Position numbers and translations under genes: made by a program. Under the pieces are notes generated by a model. That model saw only the letters and a program-made list of their open reading frames with translations, ran no database searches and was not told the origin of the DNA. From NCBI RefSeq assembly GCF_029227915.1, contig NC_079883.1:11904001-11968000 (forward strand): a DNA stretch of 64,000 nucleotides. Direction: 5' to 3'. How positions within the stretch are numbered: the stretch's first letter is position 1; every line of letters begins with the position of its first letter. This document shows, piece by piece, positions 38,153 to 53,902 of the stretch. The DNA is from Hydractinia symbiolongicarpus. Its lineage: Eukaryota > Cnidaria > Hydrozoa > Anthoathecata > Hydractiniidae.

Positions 38153-38731
38153 TTTTAATGTTTTCTTACAACAATCCAACGATAAACGATGCTTGTTATC
38201 ACAGTAGAAGTATACTAAACATTACCGTGTAAATGAGATATAATTTAAGACGGTGCGAAGTATGCGGACGTAAAAGTACCACTCCCGGGAATTGATTTGG
38301 CGCGAAAACAGAAATGTGTGTTTCTGTACATCGTATAATGTCCGTTTTGGGTGCCGCGACTATGCGAAAGCATGTTAATTTTTATTTGTAGTACGACGCA
38401 ATAGTCTGCAAGAGAAGCTGCTGGAGTTTGAGGTCTTCAGCATTACATCTAGTCTGTTAATTTGGGCTTCTTCCGCGCTCGTGTTAGGATTTTCATAAAG
38501 CGTTCTTTGGTTTGCGTTGCGTATGTCGGCCTACATCATCGACACGGCCTGTTTCCGGCTATTAGGAGCAATTCATATATTGGGCACTGCGTTTCGACTT
38601 TTTTATTAGACCACAGTAAAAAAATTCACTCACAGAAGTCCCTTTCTTTCATGGCTACAAACACGAAGAATTCTGTCGTAAGTAAAACGAATGCGCAAGC
38701 CAAAATGACGATGGGGCGAAGTCATAAGCAT

Positions 38732-38804
38732 GGCCCTGTGGCCCAATGGATAAGGCATCTGACTACGAATCAGGGGATTCCAGGTTCGACTCCTGGCAGG
38801 GTCG
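38732..38804 (+). tRNA. trnR-ACG: tRNA-Arg (ACG) (R8)
   Basis: Identical to the R2 copy. Confidence 0.95.
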
Positions 38805-39126
38805 CACTGTCGCATTTCGGCTGCATGGTCTACTGTGTAACGCGCGCGCACGTTCTGGCGTAATGCGTTGATAAACGGAATGTACGCAGACATATTGGAA
38901 AGTAATATCACGCACTTAGTATCGTCGCCTTTGTTAGCATTCATGTAAGTTACCATCCACTCGCTACAGTCTCTCTCCATCCTACGGCTAAATCAACAGC
39001 CGTGATTTTTACTATGTCGCCGTCCATCCGTACGCGGTGACAGTTGTAAGCTTTACAGTAACGTGACATGCTCCACAAGCAGTTACGGTGTGTGGACGAT
39101 GCCTATCATGGCAACGCTTGTTCTTT

Positions 39127-39313
39127 ATCGCTTCTCGGCCTAATGGCTAAGATCAAGTGTAGTATCTGTTCTTATCAGTTTAATATCTGGTAGGCCATTC
39201 TCTGAATGGTCAGTATATTAATCTGATTTTTGGCCTTGGGTCATGGAGGTGGATTCATTCACGCCGTGACCACGGGTTGCCTTGGTGTTGCACTATTACC
39301 GATGGCGGCCCAC
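39127..39313 (+). ncRNA. U2: U2 snRNA (R8)
   Basis: Identical by eye to the R2 copy; candidate PSE at 39073-39086. Confidence 0.96.
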
Positions 39314-39503
39314 ATAAGCAATAAAAGAATAATAGCAGTCCTCTTTCCGACGGCACTCTGCATAGTCTACGGCGGGAACAAAACGCGTACACTGGGGGAG
39401 AATACAGCCTATGCCCCGCGACACGGCAGTTTATAACACACTCAAGCCACAAGCATTAACAAACTTTGAAGGGTACCCTCATGCTACGGTGCAGTTCCAA
39501 CTC

Positions 39504-39667
39504 ATACTTACCTGACGGGGAAGTAAAGACTGATCAATGAGGGTTTTCTTCCAGAGTGAGGCTCTTGCATTGCACTACGCTTGGGCTGACCTCTGCGATT
39601 ACTGCAAACGTCAGTAACTCGACCGTACAATTTCTGGTAGTGGGGGCCTGCGTCCGCGCTCGCCCCC
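39504..39667 (+). ncRNA. U1: U1 snRNA (R8)
   Basis: Identical by eye to the R2 copy; candidate PSE at 39447-39460. Confidence 0.96.
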
Positions 39668-39995
39668 TCCTTAAGTCAAAATGAATGAGCTTAGAAAAGT
39701 TGCGCGGCCAAATGTCGGTGGTGACTTAAACGCTAAGGTAAAACCTCGCTTGGCTGTTACGAAACGTGATTGCGATATAAGTCCTCGGAAGGCGGCGGAA
39801 TTTTATTTTATTTGCCATTCCGTCAGGGTTATTGGATGATCGGCAATAGATCGAGTTTGTATGCATTTGAAAGCTCTTTTTTCTCGTACTATCACCTGAA
39901 AATGTCGTAGGAAAATGTCATAGGAAACACTTTCAACAACCGCCACGTTCCTTAATTGTTATAACAAGAAATATATCACAGCAAATGAAAATGAA

Positions 39996-40115
39996 AAGCC
40001 TACGACACCGGGAGTTCCCAGGCGGTCCCCCATCCAAGTACTATCCCGGCCCGACGATGCTTAACTTCCGTGATCAGACGAGAACGGGTGTGTTCATCGT
40101 GGTATGGCCGTAGAC
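39996..40115 (-). rRNA. 5S rRNA: 5S ribosomal RNA (R8)
   Basis: Identical by eye to the R2 copy. Confidence 0.97.
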
Positions 40116-40312
40116 ATTAGTAGGTGCAAATACGTGCAATTTATTTTGACGTTGTGATCAAATTTTTTTATTTAATTTCTTTGAGTTACTTAGGACAAGG
40201 CGTATGCATGGATTATCTATTAGACTTTAAGGTTATAGTTTTGTGAAAAAAACAATGTTTTTTTAAAGATGTGTGGCTATAAAAATAGCCGTTGTTTTCT
40301 GAGTGTAGCGGT

Positions 40313-40693
40313 TTACTTCTTCTGTCCTTTGTCGTTCTTCTTTGGGAGTAAGACAGCTTGAATGTTTGGCAAAACACCACCAGCTGCAATGGTTACACCG
40401 CTCAAAAGTTTGTTTAATTCTTCATCATTACGAACAGCCAATTGTAAATGTCTTGGAATAATCCTAGCTTTTTTGTTGTCTCTTGCTGCGTTACCAGCCA
40501 ACTCCAATATCTCAGCAGATAAATATTCCAAGACGGCTGCTAAGTAAACTGGTGCTCCAGATCCAATTCGGTTAGCATAGTGCCCTCTACGAAGGAATCT
40601 ATGCACTCTACCGACTGGAAATTGAAGTCCAGCTCTTGAGGATCTTGTCTTGGCTTTAGCCTTAGCTTTTCCACCTTTTCCACGTCCAGACAT
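40313..40693 (-). CDS. H2A: Histone H2A (R8)
   Basis: Protein identical to R2. Stem-loop 40275-40290. Confidence 0.98.
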   Translation of the reverse strand: MSGRGKGGKAKAKAKTRSSRAGLQFPVGRVHRFLRRGHYANRIGSGAPVYLAAVLEYLSAEILELAGNAARDNKKARIIPRHLQLAVRNDEELNKLLSGVTIAAGGVLPNIQAVLLPKKNDKGQKK

Positions 40694-40977
40694 AACTGCG
40701 ATTTGATTTGTAAGTTAATACAAAAACGTACGAATATTTAACGTAAGTGTTAACGAAATAAACTTTACTCGTTTTTTCATCATAAAAATAGGATCGAAAT
40801 CATGTTTTTTTAACCAATCATAATTAAGTATTAAACAAAAGATTTTTTTTTTAACCAATTAAATTGCGTATCGGCGTTTTCGGATCGAATTCGATCCGAT
40901 TTTTTTACTTATAAACAAAAAGTTTTGACTTGCAGTTTAATGCTTATTTACAAGTTAAGTAGCAAAAATTTTTAACC

Positions 40978-41382
40978 ATGTCTGACGCAGCAGCTAAAGG
41001 AGGAAAACAGGCACCTAAAGTAGCCAAGAAAGGTGAAAAAAGAGCCGGCAAAAAAGGAGGAAAGATTGGTGGAACTGGTGAAAAGAAACGCAAGAGAAAG
41101 AGAAAGGAAAGTTATGCTATTTACATCTACAATGTTTTGAAACAAGTTCACCCAGATGTCGGAGTTTCAAGCAAAGCTATGAGCATCATGAACTCATTTG
41201 TCAACGACATCTTTGAGCGCATTGCTTCCGAAGCTTCGCGTTTGGCTCTTCAAAACAAAAAGTCGACCATCTCTTCTCGTGAAATTCAAACCGCAGTACG
41301 TCTTCTCTTGCCTGGAGAACTTGCAAAACACGCAGTCAGTGAAGGAACAAAAGCCGTCACAAAATACACAAGCAGCAAGTAA
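40978..41382 (+). CDS. H2B: Histone H2B (R9)
   Basis: Protein identical to R2. Stem-loop 41406-41421. Confidence 0.98.
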   Translation: MSDAAAKGGKQAPKVAKKGEKRAGKKGGKIGGTGEKKRKRKRKESYAIYIYNVLKQVHPDVGVSSKAMSIMNSFVNDIFERIASEASRLALQNKKSTISSREIQTAVRLLLPGELAKHAVSEGTKAVTKYTSSK

Positions 41383-41842
41383 ACCAACGTCTACCAAACA
41401 CAAACGGTCTTTTTTAAGACCACACATCTTTAAAAAAACATTTACTTGGCGTCACTACAAGTTAACCGAAGTTAATAAAACTTCTAAATAATGTGCTTAA
41501 GAACACTAGCCTACATTTAAAATACTTCCCCATGTGTGTGTGGATTAGCTTCACTTTTCATACGTATTATTAGCTGTACTTGCAGAAAAGACAAGTACAT
41601 TGATCCATGTTATTGCTTACATTTAACTTAACCCAGCTTTTCACGGAAACACTCCCAGGCAAATTAACCCTACAAAGTATTTCTAAATTTTTTTTGTGTC
41701 ATATATGACATAGTATCGTATAGCAATAAATGTAACTGTGACAAGACTTTACACATTGTGTAATTTGGAAGCGTGCACAAAGTAATGTTTTAAAAGATTT
41801 GTGGCTATAAAAATAGCCGTTTTTGTTGAGCAATGACAACGC

Positions 41843-42199
<357 letters not shown>

Positions 42200-42677
42200 T
42201 TAACAGAATTCAGACAGCTTTAAAAAGAGGCCATAAAATTACCTACTGCTCGTGGAAACACCCTAATTAACCAATAGAGTTGCGTCATTACAAAATGTTC
42301 CGAACATTTTGTACATTTTTTTAAGTAAAACTGTAGTTTTTTTAAAAATTCGTGGTCTTAATGTTTCAGTAAGGCAATAAATTTGGCATCGTTGGAATTC
42401 GCCAAACCTTCTGCTACTTACTAAAAAAAAAAAAAGTCAAAAGCTTTTGTGTATCAGAAGATACAGCCGTTTTCCCGTAGCCAAAAAACACAGATTTTAT
42501 AAAAATGTTAAAGTAATGAGCGTAATGTCATTATGCAGCCAATCAGAAATTACTTTCTTAGCACCAATCAAATGGTTTGTTTTGAACCTTAGCTGTCAAT
42601 CAATATGAGAAATAAAACTTTGGCGCGATAGTGCATTTTAGACCGTCTTGTGTATCCGTACTACATCGACTTCTTAA

Positions 42678-43091
<414 letters not shown>

Positions 43092-43452
43092 GCATCTTAC
43101 CAAACAAAAAACGGCTATTTTTATAGCCACACATCCATAAAAAATATTACGGCTAGCTTTTTATATCAAACTTTGTCCTGCTTTCTGTTTAAATTTTATG
43201 CTACATAAAAATTTTATGCTACATAAAGTTTGACAATGTTAAAAATATGAAGGGCAAGAAAAGTAAAAGCAAGAAAATAAGAAATTTAAAAACGAAAATA
43301 CTTAAACTTAGGGAATCTAATCTTAAATTTACTCTTTTTTAACTGTTTAAGTGACTTAAACAAGTTTAACTTTGTACCAAGATAATGTTTTTTTGTAAAT
43401 GTGTGGCTATAAAAATAGCCGTTTGTTAATGTAATAGCCAGATACACACAAA

Positions 43453-44004
43453 TTATTTTTTTGCGGTCTTCTTTGCTGCCTTTTTGGGAGTCTTTTTGAC
43501 CTTCTTTGCTGCAGGTTTTTTAGCAACAGGCTTCTTTGTGGGTTTCTTAGCTGCTGGTTTCTTAGCCGAGGCTTTCTTTGTGGCAGGCTTCTTTGCTGCT
43601 TTCTTTGGCGTGCTCTTCTTTGCTGGCTTCTTTTTTGGTGTACTTTTCTTTGCAGTAGGCTTCTTTGCCGTTGGCTTTTTTGCTGCGGCCTTTTTCTTAG
43701 GTTTTTCTTTTTTTACCTGACCTAGCTTGAATGATCCAGAAGCACCAGTGCCTTTAGTTTGAATCAAATCGCCTGATGTTACTCCTCGTTTAAGAGCCAT
43801 TTTCAGATGATGATCTGAGTTTTCAGCAACTTTGTAATTTGCATGAATATATTTTGTAATAGCTTGGCGAGATGAACCACCGCGTTCCTTTAGGGTAGCG
43901 ATAGCAGCCTTGATCATGTCCACATATTTAGGGTGATCAGCTGTCTTCTTTGCAGCAGGTTTCTTCTTGGGTGCGATTTTCTTTGGAGAAGCTGCTTCAC
44001 TCAT
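43453..44004 (-). CDS. H1: Linker histone H1 (R9)
   Basis: Protein identical to R2. Stem-loop 43405-43420. Confidence 0.96.
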   Translation of the reverse strand: MSEAASPKKIAPKKKPAAKKTADHPKYVDMIKAAIATLKERGGSSRQAITKYIHANYKVAENSDHHLKMALKRGVTSGDLIQTKGTGASGSFKLGQVKKEKPKKKAAAKKPTAKKPTAKKSTPKKKPAKKSTPKKAAKKPATKKASAKKPAAKKPTKKPVAKKPAAKKVKKTPKKAAKKTAKK

Positions 44005-44583
44005 TTTTAATGTTTTCTTACAACAATCCAACGATAAACGATGCTTGTTATCACAGTAGAAGTATACTAAACATTACCGTGTAAATGAGATATAATTTAA
44101 GACGGTGCGAAGTATGCGGACGTAAAAGTACCACTCCCGGGAATTGATTTGGCGCGAAAACAGAAATGTGTGTTTCTGTACATCGTATAATGTCCGTTTT
44201 GGGTGCCGCGACTATGCGAAAGCATGTTAATTTTTATTTGTAGTACGACGCAATAGTCTGCAAGAGAAGCTGCTGGAGTTTGAGGTCTTCAGCATTACAT
44301 CTAGTCTGTTAATTTGGGCTTCTTCCGCGCTCGTGTTAGGATTTTCATAAAGCGTTCTTTGGTTTGCGTTGCGTATGTCGGCCTACATCATCGACACGGC
44401 CTGTTTCCGGCTATTAGGAGCAATTCATATATTGGGCACTGCGTTTCGACTTTTTTATTAGACCACAGTAAAAAAATTCACTCACAGAAGTCCCTTTCTT
44501 TCATGGCTACAAACACGAAGAATTCTGTCGTAAGTAAAACGAATGCGCAAGCCAAAATGACGATGGGGCGAAGTCATAAGCAT

Positions 44584-44656
44584 GGCCCTGTGGCCCAATG
44601 GATAAGGCATCTGACTACGAATCAGGGGATTCCAGGTTCGACTCCTGGCAGGGTCG
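44584..44656 (+). tRNA. trnR-ACG: tRNA-Arg (ACG) (R9)
   Basis: Identical to the R2 copy. Confidence 0.95.
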
Positions 44657-44978
44657 CACTGTCGCATTTCGGCTGCATGGTCTACTGTGTAACGCGCGCG
44701 CACGTTCTGGCGTAATGCGTTGATAAACGGAATGTACGCAGACATATTGGAAAGTAATATCACGCACTTAGTATCGTCGCCTTTGTTAGCATTCATGTAA
44801 GTTACCATCCACTCGCTACAGTCGCTCTCCATCCTACGGCTAAATCAACAGCCGTGATTTTTACTATGTCGCCGTCCATCCGTACGCGGTGACAGTTGTA
44901 AGCTTTACAGTAACGTGACATGCTCCACAAGCAGTTACGGTGTGTGGACGATGCCTATCATGGCAACGCTTGTTCTTT

Positions 44979-45165
44979 ATCGCTTCTCGGCCTAATGGCT
45001 AAGATCAAGTGTAGTATCTGTTCTTATCAGTTTAATATCTGGTAGGCCATTCTCTGAATGGTCAGTATATTAATCTGATTTTTGGCCTTGGGTCATGGAG
45101 GTGGATTCATTCACGCCGTGACCACGGGTTGCCTTGGTGTTGCACTATTACCGATGGCGGCCCAC
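44979..45165 (+). ncRNA. U2: U2 snRNA (R9)
   Basis: Identical by eye to the R2 copy; candidate PSE at 44925-44938. Confidence 0.96.
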
Positions 45166-45355
45166 ATAAGCAATAAAAGAATAATAGCAGTCCTCTTTCC
45201 GACGGCACTCTGCATAGTCTACGGCGGGAACAAAACGCGTACACTGGGGGAGAATACAGCCTATGCCCCGCGACACGGCAGTTTATAACACACTCAAGCC
45301 ACAAGCATTAACAAACTTTGAAGGGTACCCTCATGCTACGGTGCAGTTCCAACTC

Positions 45356-45519
45356 ATACTTACCTGACGGGGAAGTAAAGACTGATCAATGAGGGTTTTC
45401 TTCCAGAGTGAGGCTCTTGCATTGCACTACGCTTGGGCTGACCTCTGCGATTACTGCAAACGTCAGTAACTCGACCGTACAATTTCTGGTAGTGGGGGCC
45501 TGCGTCCGCGCTCGCCCCC
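45356..45519 (+). ncRNA. U1: U1 snRNA (R9)
   Basis: Identical by eye to the R2 copy; candidate PSE at 45299-45312. Confidence 0.96.
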
Positions 45520-45847
45520 TCCTTAAGTCAAAATGAATGAGCTTAGAAAAGTTGCGCGGCCAAATGTCGGTGGTGACTTAAACGCTAAGGTAAAACCTCG
45601 CTTGGCTGTTACGAAACGTGATTGCGATATAAGTCCTCGGAAGGCGGCGGAATTTTATTTTATTTGCCATTCCGTCAGGGTTATTGGATGATCGGCAATA
45701 GATCGAGTTTGTATGCATTTGAAAGCTCTTTTTTCTCGTACTATCACCTGAAAATGTCGTAGGAAAATGTCATAGGAAACACTTTCAACAACCGCCACGT
45801 TCCTTAATTGTTATAACAAGAAATATATCACAGCAAATGAAAATGAA

Positions 45848-45967
45848 AAGCCTACGACACCGGGAGTTCCCAGGCGGTCCCCCATCCAAGTACTATCCCG
45901 GCCCGACGATGCTTAACTTCCGTGATCAGACGAGAACGGGTGTGTTCATCGTGGTATGGCCGTAGAC
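45848..45967 (-). rRNA. 5S rRNA: 5S ribosomal RNA (R9)
   Basis: Identical by eye to the R2 copy. Confidence 0.97.
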
Positions 45968-46164
45968 ATTAGTAGGTGCAAATACGTGCAATTTATTTTG
46001 ACGTTGTGATCAAATTTTTTTATTTAATTTCTTTGAGTTACTTAGGACAAGGCGTATGCATGGATTATCTATTAGACTTTAAGGTTATAGTTTTGTGAAA
46101 AAAACAATGTTTTTTTAAAGATGTGTGGCTATAAAAATAGCCGTTGTTTTCTGAGTGTAGCGGT

Positions 46165-46545
46165 TTACTTCTTCTGTCCTTTGTCGTTCTTCTTTGGGAG
46201 TAAGACAGCTTGAATGTTTGGCAAAACACCACCAGCTGCAATGGTTACACCGCTCAAAAGTTTGTTTAATTCTTCATCATTACGAACAGCCAATTGTAAA
46301 TGTCTTGGAATAATCCTAGCTTTTTTGTTGTCTCTTGCTGCGTTACCAGCCAACTCCAATATCTCAGCAGATAAATATTCCAAGACGGCTGCTAAGTAAA
46401 CTGGTGCTCCAGATCCAATTCGGTTAGCATAGTGCCCTCTACGAAGGAATCTATGCACTCTACCGACTGGAAATTGAAGTCCAGCTCTTGAGGATCTTGT
46501 CTTGGCTTTAGCCTTAGCTTTTCCACCTTTTCCACGTCCAGACAT
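46165..46545 (-). CDS. H2A: Histone H2A (R9)
   Basis: Protein identical to R2. Stem-loop 46127-46142. Confidence 0.98.
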   Translation of the reverse strand: MSGRGKGGKAKAKAKTRSSRAGLQFPVGRVHRFLRRGHYANRIGSGAPVYLAAVLEYLSAEILELAGNAARDNKKARIIPRHLQLAVRNDEELNKLLSGVTIAAGGVLPNIQAVLLPKKNDKGQKK

Positions 46546-46829
46546 AACTGCGATTTGATTTGTAAGTTAATACAAAAACGTACGAATATTTAACGTAAGT
46601 GTTAACGAAATAAACTTTACTCGTTTTTTCATCATAAAAATAGGATCGAAATCATGTTTTTTTAACCAATCATAATTAAGTATTAAACAAAAGATTTTTT
46701 TTTTAACCAATTAAATTGCGTATCGGCGTTTTCGGATCGAATTCGATCCGATTTTTTTACTTATAAACAAAAAGTTTTGACTTGCAGTTTAATGCTTATT
46801 TACAAGTTAAGTAGCAAAAATTTTTAACC

Positions 46830-47234
46830 ATGTCTGACGCAGCAGCTAAAGGAGGAAAACAGGCACCTAAAGTAGCCAAGAAAGGTGAAAAAAGAGCCGG
46901 CAAAAAAGGAGGAAAGATTGGTGGAACTGGTGAAAAGAAACGCAAGAGAAAGAGAAAGGAAAGTTATGCTATTTACATCTACAATGTTTTGAAACAAGTT
47001 CACCCAGATGTCGGAGTTTCAAGCAAAGCTATGAGCATCATGAACTCATTTGTCAACGACATCTTTGAGCGCATTGCTTCCGAAGCTTCGCGTTTGGCTC
47101 TTCAAAACAAAAAGTCGACCATCTCTTCTCGTGAAATTCAAACCGCAGTACGTCTTCTCTTGCCTGGAGAACTTGCAAAACACGCAGTCAGTGAAGGAAC
47201 AAAAGCCGTCACAAAATACACAAGCAGCAAGTAA
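46830..47234 (+). CDS. H2B: Histone H2B (R10)
   Basis: Protein identical to R2. Stem-loop 47258-47273. Confidence 0.98.
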   Translation: MSDAAAKGGKQAPKVAKKGEKRAGKKGGKIGGTGEKKRKRKRKESYAIYIYNVLKQVHPDVGVSSKAMSIMNSFVNDIFERIASEASRLALQNKKSTISSREIQTAVRLLLPGELAKHAVSEGTKAVTKYTSSK

Positions 47235-47694
47235 ACCAACGTCTACCAAACACAAACGGTCTTTTTTAAGACCACACATCTTTAAAAAAACATTTACTTG
47301 GCGTCACTACAAGTTAACCGAAGTTAATAAAACTTCTAAATAATGTGCTTAAGAACACTAGCCTACATTTAAAATACTTCCCCATGTGTGTGTGGATTAG
47401 CTTCACTTTTCATACGTATTATTAGCTGTACTTGCAGAAAAGACAAGTACATTGATCCATGTTATTGCTTACATTTAACTTAACCCAGCTTTTCACGGAA
47501 ACACTCCCAGGCAAATTAACCCTACAAAGTATTTCTAAATTTTTTTTGTGTCATATATGACATAGTATCGTATAGCAATAAATGTAACTGTGACAAGACT
47601 TTACACATTGTGTAATTTGGAAGCGTGCACAAAGTAATGTTTTAAAAGATTTGTGGCTATAAAAATAGCCGTTTTTGTTGAGCAATGACAACGC

Positions 47695-48051
<357 letters not shown>

Positions 48052-48529
48052 TTAACAGAATTCAGACAGCTTTAAAAAGAGGCCATAAAATTACCTACTG
48101 CTCGTGGAAACACCCTAATTAACCAATAGAGTTGCGTCATTACAAAATGTTCCGAACATTTTGTACATTTTTTTAAGTAAAACTGTAGTTTTTTTAAAAA
48201 TTCGTGGTCTTAATGTTTCAGTAAGGCAATAAATTTGGCATCGTTGGAATTCGCCAAACCTTCTGCTACTTACTAAAAAAAAAAAAAGTCAAAAGCTTTT
48301 GTGTATCAGAAGATACAGCCGTTTTCCCGTAGCCAAAAAACACAGATTTTATAAAAATGTTAAAGTAATGAGCGTAATGTCATTATGCAGCCAATCAGAA
48401 ATTACTTTCTTAGCACCAATCAAATGGTTTGTTTTGAACCTTAGCTGTCAATCAATATGAGAAATAAAACTTTGGCGCGATAGTGCATTTTAGACCGTCT
48501 TGTGTATCCGTACTACATCGACTTCTTAA

Positions 48530-48943
<414 letters not shown>

Positions 48944-49304
48944 GCATCTTACCAAACAAAAAACGGCTATTTTTATAGCCACACATCCATAAAAAATATT
49001 ACGGCTAGCTTTTTATATCAAACTTTGTCCTGCTTTCTGTTTAAATTTTATGCTACATAAAAATTTTATGCTACATAAAGTTTGACAATGTTAAAAATAT
49101 GAAGGGCAAGAAAAGTAAAAGCAAGAAAATAAGAAATTTAAAAACGAAAATACTTAAACTTAGGGAATCTAATCTTAAATTTACTCTTTTTTAACTGTTT
49201 AAGTGACTTAAACAAGTTTAACTTTGTACCAAGATAATGTTTTTTTGTAAATGTGTGGCTATAAAAATAGCCGTTTGTTAATGTAATAGCCAGATACACA
49301 CAAA

Positions 49305-49856
49305 TTATTTTTTTGCGGTCTTCTTTGCTGCCTTTTTGGGAGTCTTTTTGACCTTCTTTGCTGCAGGTTTTTTAGCAACAGGCTTCTTTGTGGGTTTCTT
49401 AGCTGCTGGTTTCTTAGCCGAGGCTTTCTTTGTGGCAGGCTTCTTTGCTGCTTTCTTTGGCGTGCTCTTCTTTGCTGGCTTCTTTTTTGGTGTACTTTTC
49501 TTTGCAGTAGGCTTCTTTGCCGTTGGCTTTTTTGCTGCGGCCTTTTTCTTAGGTTTTTCTTTTTTTACCTGACCTAGCTTGAATGATCCAGAAGCACCAG
49601 TGCCTTTAGTTTGAATCAAATCGCCTGATGTTACTCCTCGTTTAAGAGCCATTTTCAGATGATGATCTGAGTTTTCAGCAACTTTGTAATTTGCATGAAT
49701 ATATTTTGTAATAGCTTGGCGAGATGAACCACCGCGTTCCTTTAGGGTAGCGATAGCAGCCTTGATCATGTCCACATATTTAGGGTGATCAGCTGTCTTC
49801 TTTGCAGCAGGTTTCTTCTTGGGTGCGATTTTCTTTGGAGAAGCTGCTTCACTCAT
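49305..49856 (-). CDS. H1: Linker histone H1 (R10)
   Basis: Protein identical to R2. Stem-loop 49257-49272. Confidence 0.96.
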   Translation of the reverse strand: MSEAASPKKIAPKKKPAAKKTADHPKYVDMIKAAIATLKERGGSSRQAITKYIHANYKVAENSDHHLKMALKRGVTSGDLIQTKGTGASGSFKLGQVKKEKPKKKAAAKKPTAKKPTAKKSTPKKKPAKKSTPKKAAKKPATKKASAKKPAAKKPTKKPVAKKPAAKKVKKTPKKAAKKTAKK

Positions 49857-50435
49857 TTTTAATGTTTTCTTACAACAATCCAACGATAAACGATGCTTGT
49901 TATCACAGTAGAAGTATACTAAACATTACCGTGTAAATGAGATATAATTTAAGACGGTGCGAAGTATGCGGACGTAAAAGTACCACTCCCGGGAATTGAT
50001 TTGGCGCGAAAACAGAAATGTGTGTTTCTGTACATCGTATAATGTCCGTTTTGGGTGCCGCGACTATGCGAAAGCATGTTAATTTTTATTTGTAGTACGA
50101 CGCAATAGTCTGCAAGAAAAGCTGCTGGAGTTTGAGGTCTTCAGCATTACATCTAGTCTGTTAATTTGGGCTTCTTCCGCGCTCGTGTTAGGATTTTCAT
50201 AAAGCGTTCTTTGGTTTGCGTTGCGTATGTCGGCCTACATCATCGACACGGCCTGTTTCCGGCTATTAGGAGCAATTCATATATTGGGCACTGCGTTTCG
50301 ACTTTTTTATTAGACCACAGTAAAAAAATTCACTCACAGAAGTCCCTTTCTTTCATGGCTACAAACACGAAGAATTCTGTCGTAAGTAAAACGAATGCGC
50401 AAGCCAAAATGACGATGGGGCGAAGTCATAAGCAT

Positions 50436-50508
50436 GGCCCTGTGGCCCAATGGATAAGGCATCTGACTACGAATCAGGGGATTCCAGGTTCGACTCCTGG
50501 CAGGGTCG
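50436..50508 (+). tRNA. trnR-ACG: tRNA-Arg (ACG) (R10)
   Basis: Identical to the R2 copy. Confidence 0.95.
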
Positions 50509-50830
50509 CACTGTCGCATTTCGGCTGCATGGTCTACTGTGTAACGCGCGCGCACGTTCTGGCGTAATGCGTTGATAAACGGAATGTACGCAGACATATT
50601 GGAAAGTAATATCACGCACTTAGTATCGTCGCCTTTGTTAGCATTCATGTAAGTTACCATCCACTCGCTACAGTCGCTCTCCATCCTACGGCTAAATCAA
50701 CAGCCGTGATTTTTACTATGTCGCCGTCCATCCGTACGCGGTGACAGTTGTAAGCTTTACAGTAACGTGACATGCTCCACAAGCAGTTACGGTGTGTGGA
50801 CGATGCCTATCATGGCAACGCTTGTTCTTT

Positions 50831-51017
50831 ATCGCTTCTCGGCCTAATGGCTAAGATCAAGTGTAGTATCTGTTCTTATCAGTTTAATATCTGGTAGGCC
50901 ATTCTCTGAATGGTCAGTATATTAATCTGATTTTTGGCCTTGGGTCATGGAGGTGGATTCATTCACGCCGTGACCACGGGTTGCCTTGGTGTTGCACTAT
51001 TACCGATGGCGGCCCAC
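50831..51017 (+). ncRNA. U2: U2 snRNA (R10)
   Basis: Identical by eye to the R2 copy; candidate PSE at 50777-50790. Confidence 0.96.
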
Positions 51018-51207
51018 ATAAGCAATAAAAGAATAATAGCAGTCCTCTTTCCGACGGCACTCTGCATAGTCTACGGCGGGAACAAAACGCGTACACTGGG
51101 GGAGAATACAGCCTATGCCCCGCGACACGGCAGTTTATAACACACTCAAGCCACAAGCATTAACAAACTTTGAAGGGTACCCTCATGCTACGGTGCAGTT
51201 CCAACTC

Positions 51208-51371
51208 ATACTTACCTGACGGGGAAGTAAAGACTGATCAATGAGGGTTTTCTTCCAGAGTGAGGCTCTTGCATTGCACTACGCTTGGGCTGACCTCTGC
51301 GATTACTGCAAACGTCAGTAACTCGACCGTACAATTTCTGGTAGTGGGGGCCTGCGTCCGCGCTCGCCCCC
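51208..51371 (+). ncRNA. U1: U1 snRNA (R10)
   Basis: Identical by eye to the R2 copy; candidate PSE at 51151-51164. Confidence 0.96.
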
Positions 51372-51699
51372 TCCTTAAGTCAAAATGAATGAGCTTAGAA
51401 AAGTTGCGCGGCCAAATGTCGGTGGTGACTTAAACGCTAAGTTAAAACCTCGCTTGGCTGTTACGAAACGTGATTGCGATATAAGTCCTCGGAAGGCGGC
51501 GGAATTTTATTTTATTTGCCATTCCGTCAGGGTTATTGGATGATCGGCAATAGATCGAGTTTGTATGCATTTGAAAGCTCTTTTTTCTCGTACTATCACC
51601 TGAAAATGTCGTAGGAAAATGTCATAGGAAACACTTTCAACAACCGCCACGTTCCTTAATTGTTATAACAAGAAATATATCACAGCAAATGAAAATGAA

Positions 51700-51819
51700 A
51701 AGCCTACGACACCGGGAGTTCCCAGGCGGTCCCCCATCCAAGTACTATCCCGGCCCGACGATGCTTAACTTCCGTGATCAGACGAGAACGGGTGTGTTCA
51801 TCGTGGTATGGCCGTAGAC
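51700..51819 (-). rRNA. 5S rRNA: 5S ribosomal RNA (R10)
   Basis: Identical by eye to the R2 copy. Confidence 0.97.
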
Positions 51820-52015
51820 ATTAGTAGGTGCAAATACGTGCAATTTATTTTGACGTTGTGATCAAATTTTTTTATTTAATTTCTTTGAGTTACTTAGGAC
51901 AAGGCGTATGCATGGATTATCTATTAGACTTTAAGGTTATAGTTTTGTGAAAAAACAATGTTTTTTTAAAGATGTGTGGCTATAAAAATAGCCGTTGTTT
52001 TCTGAGTGTAGCGGT

Positions 52016-52396
52016 TTACTTCTTCTGTCCTTTGTCGTTCTTCTTTGGGAGTAAGACAGCTTGAATGTTTGGCAAAACACCACCAGCTGCAATGGTTACA
52101 CCGCTCAAAAGTTTGTTTAATTCTTCATCATTACGAACAGCCAATTGTAAATGTCTTGGAATAATCCTAGCTTTTTTGTTGTCTCTTGCTGCGTTACCAG
52201 CCAACTCCAATATCTCAGCAGATAAATATTCCAAGACGGCTGCTAAGTAAACTGGTGCTCCAGATCCAATTCGGTTAGCATAGTGCCCTCTACGAAGGAA
52301 TCTATGCACTCTACCGACTGGAAATTGAAGTCCAGCTCTTGAGGATCTTGTCTTGGCTTTAGCCTTAGCTTTTCCACCTTTTCCACGTCCAGACAT
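52016..52396 (-). CDS. H2A: Histone H2A (R10)
   Basis: Protein identical to R2. Stem-loop 51978-51993; the single-base A loss of this unit lies beyond it, near 51950. Confidence 0.98.
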   Translation of the reverse strand: MSGRGKGGKAKAKAKTRSSRAGLQFPVGRVHRFLRRGHYANRIGSGAPVYLAAVLEYLSAEILELAGNAARDNKKARIIPRHLQLAVRNDEELNKLLSGVTIAAGGVLPNIQAVLLPKKNDKGQKK

Positions 52397-52680
52397 AACT
52401 GCGATTTGATTTGTAAGTTAATACAAAAACGTACGAATATTTAACGTAAGTGTTAACGAAATAAACTTTACTCGTTTTTTCATCATAAAAATAGGATCGA
52501 AATCATGTTTTTTTAACCAATCATAATTAAGTATTAAACAAAAGATTTTTTTTTTAACCAATTAAATTGCGTATCGGCGTTTTCGGATCGAATTCGATCC
52601 GATTTTTTTACTTATAAACAAAAAGTTTTGACTTGCAGTTTAATGCTTATTTACAAGTTAAGTAGCAAAAATTTTTAACC

Positions 52681-53085
52681 ATGTCTGACGCAGCAGCTAA
52701 AGGAGGAAAACAGGCACCTAAAGTAGCCAAGAAAGGTGAAAAAAGAGCCGGCAAAAAAGGAGGAAAGATTGGTGGAACTGGTGAAAAGAAACGCAAGAGA
52801 AAGAGAAAGGAAAGTTATGCTATTTACATCTACAATGTTTTGAAACAAGTTCACCCAGATGTCGGAGTTTCAAGCAAAGCTATGAGCATCATGAACTCAT
52901 TTGTCAACGACATCTTTGAGCGCATTGCTTCCGAAGCTTCGCGTTTGGCTCTTCAAAACAAAAAGTCGACCATCTCTTCTCGTGAAATTCAAACCGCAGT
53001 ACGTCTTCTCTTGCCTGGAGAACTTGCAAAACACGCAGTCAGTGAAGGAACAAAAGCCGTCACAAAATACACAAGCAGCAAGTAA
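52681..53085 (+). CDS. H2B: Histone H2B (R11)
   Basis: Protein identical to R2. Stem-loop 53109-53124. Confidence 0.98.
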   Translation: MSDAAAKGGKQAPKVAKKGEKRAGKKGGKIGGTGEKKRKRKRKESYAIYIYNVLKQVHPDVGVSSKAMSIMNSFVNDIFERIASEASRLALQNKKSTISSREIQTAVRLLLPGELAKHAVSEGTKAVTKYTSSK

Positions 53086-53545
53086 ACCAACGTCTACCAA
53101 ACACAAACGGTCTTTTTTAAGACCACACATCTTTAAAAAAACATTTACTTGGCGTCACTACAAGTTAACCGAAGTTAATAAAACTTCTAAATAATGTGCT
53201 TAAGAACACTAGCCTACATTTAAAATACTTCCCCATGTGTGTGTGGATTAGCTTCACTTTTCATACGTATTATTAGCTGTACTTGCAGAAAAGACAAGTA
53301 CATTGATCCATGTTATTGCTTACATTTAACTTAACCCAGCTTTTCACGGAAACACTCCCAGGCAAATTAACCCTACAAAGTATTTCTAAATTTTTTTTGT
53401 GTCATATATGACATAGTATCGTATAGCAATAAATGTAACTGTGACAAGACTTTACACATTGTGTAATTTGGAAGCGTGCACAAAGTAATGTTTTAAAAGA
53501 TTTGTGGCTATAAAAATAGCCGTTTTTGTTGAGCAATGACAACGC

Positions 53546-53902
<357 letters not shown>
